Of a stretch of 64,000 nucleotides of DNA, positions 59,796 through 64,000 are shown piece by piece (the first letter of the stretch is position 1; every line of letters starts with the position of its first letter). The stretch comes from Cacajao melanocephalus. Taxonomy: Eukaryota > Chordata > Mammalia > Primates > Pitheciidae. The notes under the pieces are model-generated. The model had not been told where the DNA came from. It saw only the letters and a program-made list of their open reading frames with translations, and did no database searches. A program made the translations under genes and the position numbers. The stretch spans positions 1-64,000 of the forward strand of contig CAUYLG010065699.1 in assembly GCA_963573385.1 (NCBI GenBank). Reading direction: 5' to 3'.

Positions 59796-60538
59796 TCCAC
59801 TCTTAAAACAGACCCATCTCCTTCAAGGTTCCTCTGTCAAAGCCAACACTTGCTCTTAACTGACTCATTAGCTCTTCAGGCTAAGTCATCAGAAGAGGGA
59901 ACCCAGTGCTTTGTTGTCCCAAATGCCTCATCTTGCTTGGTGAACATTAAAAGAAGCATTTACCAGTTTATCCTGTAATTTAAAAAGGGCACACCCAAAC
60001 TTAGTATTTTGGCGTCCTTTCTGATTTTTGCTTCACTATTTTCCCAAAATGAGATGCTATTTACATATCTCTAACTCATCTTAAGGCACTTTTTTCTGAT
60101 GTGGCTAAAGAACAAACTCCCAAATGTCACCCAAAGGCTGCAAATATTAATATACAACTGATATTCAACTGTTTTTGACCTACAAACCAAAGTGGCAATT
60201 TCTTGTATTTCAATCTAGAAATAATTCATTAACTGAGAACTCACTGTGTGTTTATGCTTTCTCTCCTTCTTAGAATGGGAATTTAAAGAGTTGAGAGACG
60301 CAGATTTTGGTTTCATTGAAGTGCTTTCTACTGAATTCAGGAAGTAATGGTTCGTTGATTCACTGGCTCACTCATTCTATGAGGATTTATGGATATTCAT
60401 TGTGGGCCCACAAATGTACTGTATTGTGTTGCTACAAATCATAAGGCAACAGTTTGTGCCTTAAGGAAAAATTGAATGTGGATTGGTTCTAGCATGTTCT
60501 ATAAGAGATGTTAAACTCAGAAAACTTAGCACAGCACT
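59796..60538. other. unassigned DNA
   Basis: No repeat or gene recognised. Confidence 0.5.
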
Positions 60539-60904
60539 GGTATTTGTCCGTTCTCACACTGCTAATAAAGACATTATCTGAGACTGAGTAATTTATAAAG
60601 TAAAGAGGTTTAATTGACTCACGGCTCAGATGGCTGAGGAGGCCTCAGGAAACTTACAATCGCAGCAGAAGGGGAAGCAAGCAGGTCCATTTTCACATGG
60701 CAGCAGCAAGGAAAAATGCCGAGCAACAGGGTGCAAAGCCCCTTATAAAACCATAAGATCTCATGAGAACTCACTCACTATCATGAGAACAGCAGCATGA
60801 GGGTAACCGCCCCCATGATTCAACACCTCCCACTGGGTTCCTCCCAGGACTCTTGGGGATTATGGGAATTCAAGATTCGATTTGGGTGGAGCCAAACCAT
60901 ATCA
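60539..60904 (-). mobile_element. THE1/MST-type solo LTR
   Basis: Antisense, 'gacattatctgagactgagt' to 'gccaaaccatatca'. Flanks 'gcact' (60534-60538) and 'gcacc' (60905-60909) fit a five-base duplication with one mutation. Confidence 0.93.
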
Positions 60905-60909
60905 GCACC

Positions 60910-62247
60910 ATTCTTGACTACTTCACCACTGGTGTTGTGAAGTTTTGACTACAGTCTCAGAATATTTTTAAAAGCCCATAGAACACACTGCCCAGTGTTT
61001 ATCCTTTCTTAAAAAAAAAATTAGTTAAGGATTGGAAGGTTAGTACAGCATGAGGAAGTCAGGCTGGATATAAAGAAGAATGTCCTAACTATAAAGCATG
61101 CTGTCCCCCAAAAAAGCATTAGACATTCATTCCAGGGAAGGGTTAATCTCTACATATATTCTCATAGAGTACACATAGGTGACAATGACATCTCAAGGTT
61201 TATTTGTTGAGTCCTGTGATTCTCCTCCAATGCATCACATTTTTATTCCCCTGTCCCTGTGGGGAAAAATAAAGATACGGAATAAAGCACTTTTACAACT
61301 TTGATTAACTTTACACAGAAGGACGAGATCATGTATTTAGAAGGTGAACTTGGGATTTGTAAGATGATGAGTATATTTAGTAGCACCGTAAAGAATAATG
61401 ACCCCGCTATGGAAAATGATTAAGCAATGGCATAATGTCTCCAACTCTTTATTTTCTGGGGGAAAAAAAGCTCTAATAATGATTATTATATTTTATAATG
61501 GGATTTAGTGGTTGCCTAACTGTGTTTTGATTTTCTGGGATTAGTGCTCCGTGCCATAATTGTAACTTCTTCTGATTGCAGACTGCACTGCAGTTTCCAA
61601 CCACTTGGTTTCTTCTGAGCACCAGCCTCTGCATTCTTTCCAGGCTGATTTGAAGGCAATGAAGCAATCTATATTTAGGCATTTTGCAGAGGTTTTTATT
61701 TTTGGCTAAATGTTAAGTATATATTTTCCTGTAGCAAATGCTGCTAACGGCAAAGGAGTAAAATGGATTTTCAGGAGAAAGTATTTGAAACGTGACTTGC
61801 CTTTAATCAGCAGCATCTCATCTCTGTAGCTCAAAGCCCTTTAAATGCAGATGAAGAAGAAATTAGAAGATGGACTACATTTGCCAAAGTATATCCAAAT
61901 GCCATCAAACATTTGATGTGGAGTACAGTAAAAAACTTAAGGGATTCCCCCATTTAAACTTTAAGCAGTAGAAATTTTGGTACAGATACAGGCTACCTTA
62001 GGAGTACAAACAACTCAACATCCTAACATACCGAAGGTCTGGCTCTCACAGAGCAGGCACATGGAATGCATACTTGCATAAATCAAACCCCTGGCCCTAC
62101 TTTATGTCCCTATTCTAGTTCTCTCCTTTCCATTATCACCTGAGTTTAGTGTTTGGTTTGTTCATTATTTTTTCATTTTTTATAATTTTTTTATATTTAT
62201 TTTATCTGTCTTTGTACAGTACCTTAAATCCTTTGTGGAAAAAGATA
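60910..62247. other. unassigned DNA
   Basis: No gene or repeat recognised in about 1.3 kb. Confidence 0.5.
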
Positions 62248-63097
62248 AAGGATGGATGGATGGATGGATGGATGGATAGACAGATGGATGGATTAATGGA
62301 TGAGTGGTGAATGGGTAGATGAATGGATAGACTGATGTGTGGATGGGTGTGTGAATGGATAGATAGATGTATAGAAGAGTGGGACAGATGAATTGATGAA
62401 GCAATGGATGAAGAGATGAGTGCATAGATGGATAGATGGAAGTAAACAGGTAGACGTGTGGATTGATGGATGAATGTATATAAAGTTGGGATGGACGAAT
62501 TGATGAAGAGATGGACAAATAAATAGGTAAATGGATGTATAGAGGGAAGCAGGTAGATGAATGTGAGAATAAACGGATGGAAAGAAGGATAGATGGATGA
62601 ATGAATGGATGGAGAGTGGGTAGATGAATCTAGAAATAGACGAGTGACTGAATGGATTAATGGATGGATGGATGGAAGAGTGGGGTGGATTAATTGATGA
62701 AAATATGACAAATAGGTAGATGGATTGACAGAAGGAAACAGGTAGATTAATGTGTGGATGGATGAATGGATGGATGGATGGATAGAAGGGTGAGGTGGAT
62801 GAATTGATGAAGAGATGGACAAATACATAGGTAGATGGATTAACAGAGGGAAGCAGGTAGATGAATATGTGAATAAATGGATGGAAGGAATGATGGATAG
62901 ATGGATGGATGCATGGTGAGTGGATGAATGTGGGAATGGATGAATGAATGGATGGACAGATGTATAGAAGGGTGGAATAAAAGAATCAATGAAGAGATGG
63001 GTGAATAAATAGGTACATGGATTTACAGAAGGAAACAGGTGTGGATGGATGATGGATGGATGGAGAGTGGATGGATGAATGTGGACATAGATGAATG
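62248..63097. repeat. (GGAT)n-type minisatellite with higher-order period
   Basis: About 850 bases of GGAT/GATG/GATA units. The marker 'aattgatga' or a close variant recurs at 62391, 62498, 62692, 62802 and 62984, giving alternating spacings near 108 and 188 and an overall period near 300. The 301-codon minus-strand ORF (Ile/His/Pro/Ser-rich) is an artefact. Confidence 0.95.
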
Positions 63098-63209
63098 ATC
63101 CATTCACTTACGTAAGTATGCATTTCTCCACTTGCTTGTCTATTCATCCATAGAAGAAATTCACATAAGTGAATCTTTTGAATAACCAAAGCATTCTACC
63201 ATATGATCA

Positions 63210-63545
63210 TTTATTTCCAGTCCTTCTCCTCCTGTCACCATCAACATTGCCATTGCTTTAGTTTGGTTCTTCATTCCTCAGGCCAAAGTATTTCTCTTCC
63301 TTCAAGTGTCCTTCCTCTGAGAAATGCTTCTTTCTTGCACCCTCCTCTCTTTTTCAGAATTTAGAAACTCCCTTTTTTCTATATCCAAATCATCTTGAAA
63401 ATAACTGTATGATAGCACTTCTCACACATTTTGTAATCTTTCAATCTCCTTTAACAAACAGTGAACCTCTTTGAGACTCTTGTTTTGGTATTATCTTAGA
63501 ATTCCTGAGGCTAGACATAGTGTTTTGCACACTGCAGTAAGAGAG
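63210..63545 (+). mobile_element. L2 fragment
   Basis: L2-like sense features: 'ccttcctctgagaaatgctt', 'agcacttctcacacattttg', 'agtgaacctctttgagactc', 'gaggctagacatagtg'. Highly diverged. Confidence 0.55.
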
Positions 63546-63599
63546 GCTAGTATTTATGGTGCTCCTACAGTCCACTGTGTCTGTTATATGTACTTCTGG

Positions 63600-63770
63600 T
63601 TTCTTGTGTCCTTTAATCCTCATCACAATCGTAAGTGGTAGGTGTTATTGTGATTCTCATTTTACGGTTAAGAAAACTGAGGTTCAGAGGTATTCAGCGA
63701 CTCGCCTATCACAAAGCTGATAAGTGGCAGAAAAGAAAGAAACAAAGGCAGTCTGAGTCTACAGCATGCT
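63600..63770 (-). mobile_element. MIR SINE
   Basis: Antisense MIR: 'tttaatcctcatcacaatc', 'cattttacggttaagaaaac', 'tgaggttcagaggtattcag', 'gctgataagtggcagaaaag'. Well ordered, moderately diverged. Confidence 0.85.
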
Positions 63771-64000
63771 CCTCATGCATTTTTAATGGGGATAATATCT
63801 TCCCAAAGGGGATGAAAATTGGTTCTTAGGAGGCGGAAAAGTCATTCATGAATGAAGCTCAGGGATACAGACATATACAGATAAGGAGTGTATCTGTAAA
63901 ATGTGCATGGAGGGGTGGGTTAGAAAAAAATGTGTAAAATGTTTCTTAGTAATGATGAAGAAAGGTTGAAAAATATTGAGTAACACCATTTACTCTCAAG

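Noticed and set aside
62202..63107. 301-codon minus-strand ORF, the longest in the window
   Set aside because: Product of the GGAT minisatellite; Ile-His-Pro-Ser repetition follows from the tetranucleotide unit and no domain is present.

Overview
This window reads as ordinary primate (most likely human) nuclear DNA from an intergenic or deep intronic region. The evidence is the repeat content: dimeric Alu elements (mostly old, AluJ-like), L1 and L2 fragments, MIR, many THE1/MST/MLT1 LTRs of the MaLR group, ERV solo LTRs, and hAT-Charlie and Tigger DNA-transposon remnants. THE1/MST together with dimeric Alu is anthropoid-specific. I found no protein-coding gene, exon chain, tRNA, rRNA, CRISPR array, bacterial-style operon or intact retroviral gene. 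The open reading frames are short and fall in repeats, in low-complexity DNA or at lengths expected by chance. Repeat names come from recognition of consensus patterns, not a database search; subfamily labels are approximate and boundaries are usually good to about 5-20 bases.

Layout. 1-10 kb: a (TA)n tract, an MLT1 LTR, a MER2-class Tigger remnant, an ERV LTR, and a compound MLT1 locus at 6.6-7.7 kb carrying a near-perfect 231-base inverted repeat. 10-24 kb: a dense run of THE1/MST solo LTRs on both strands, an MLT1 split by a THE1, an ERV LTR, a 0.5-kb polypurine tract, an L1 ORF2 remnant, and a nest of hAT elements including MER1. 24-35 kb: L2, Alu, a second internally duplicated MLT1 LTR, GATA and CA microsatellites, and a composite antisense L1M block with three Alu insertions, part of which is duplicated 2.5 kb upstream. 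35-41 kb: several ERV solo LTRs, one inside MER20 and one itself split by THE1. 41-56 kb: Alu with a polypurine tail, L1 3' ends, a three-level nest (MLT1 > MaLR LTR > L1), a solo LTR with a 4-base target duplication, more THE1/MST, and MER5A split by an Alu. 56-64 kb: a 655-base AT-rich region bounded by a 28-base inverted repeat, more Alu/MLT1/THE1, and an 850-base GGAT-type minisatellite with about 300-base higher-order periodicity.

There is no set of genes working together. What can be read is the order of insertions (nesting and target-site duplications) and several later rearrangements: an inverted duplication, a segmental L1 duplication and an AT-rich palindrome. I found no convincing new biological system; the best leads are structural.
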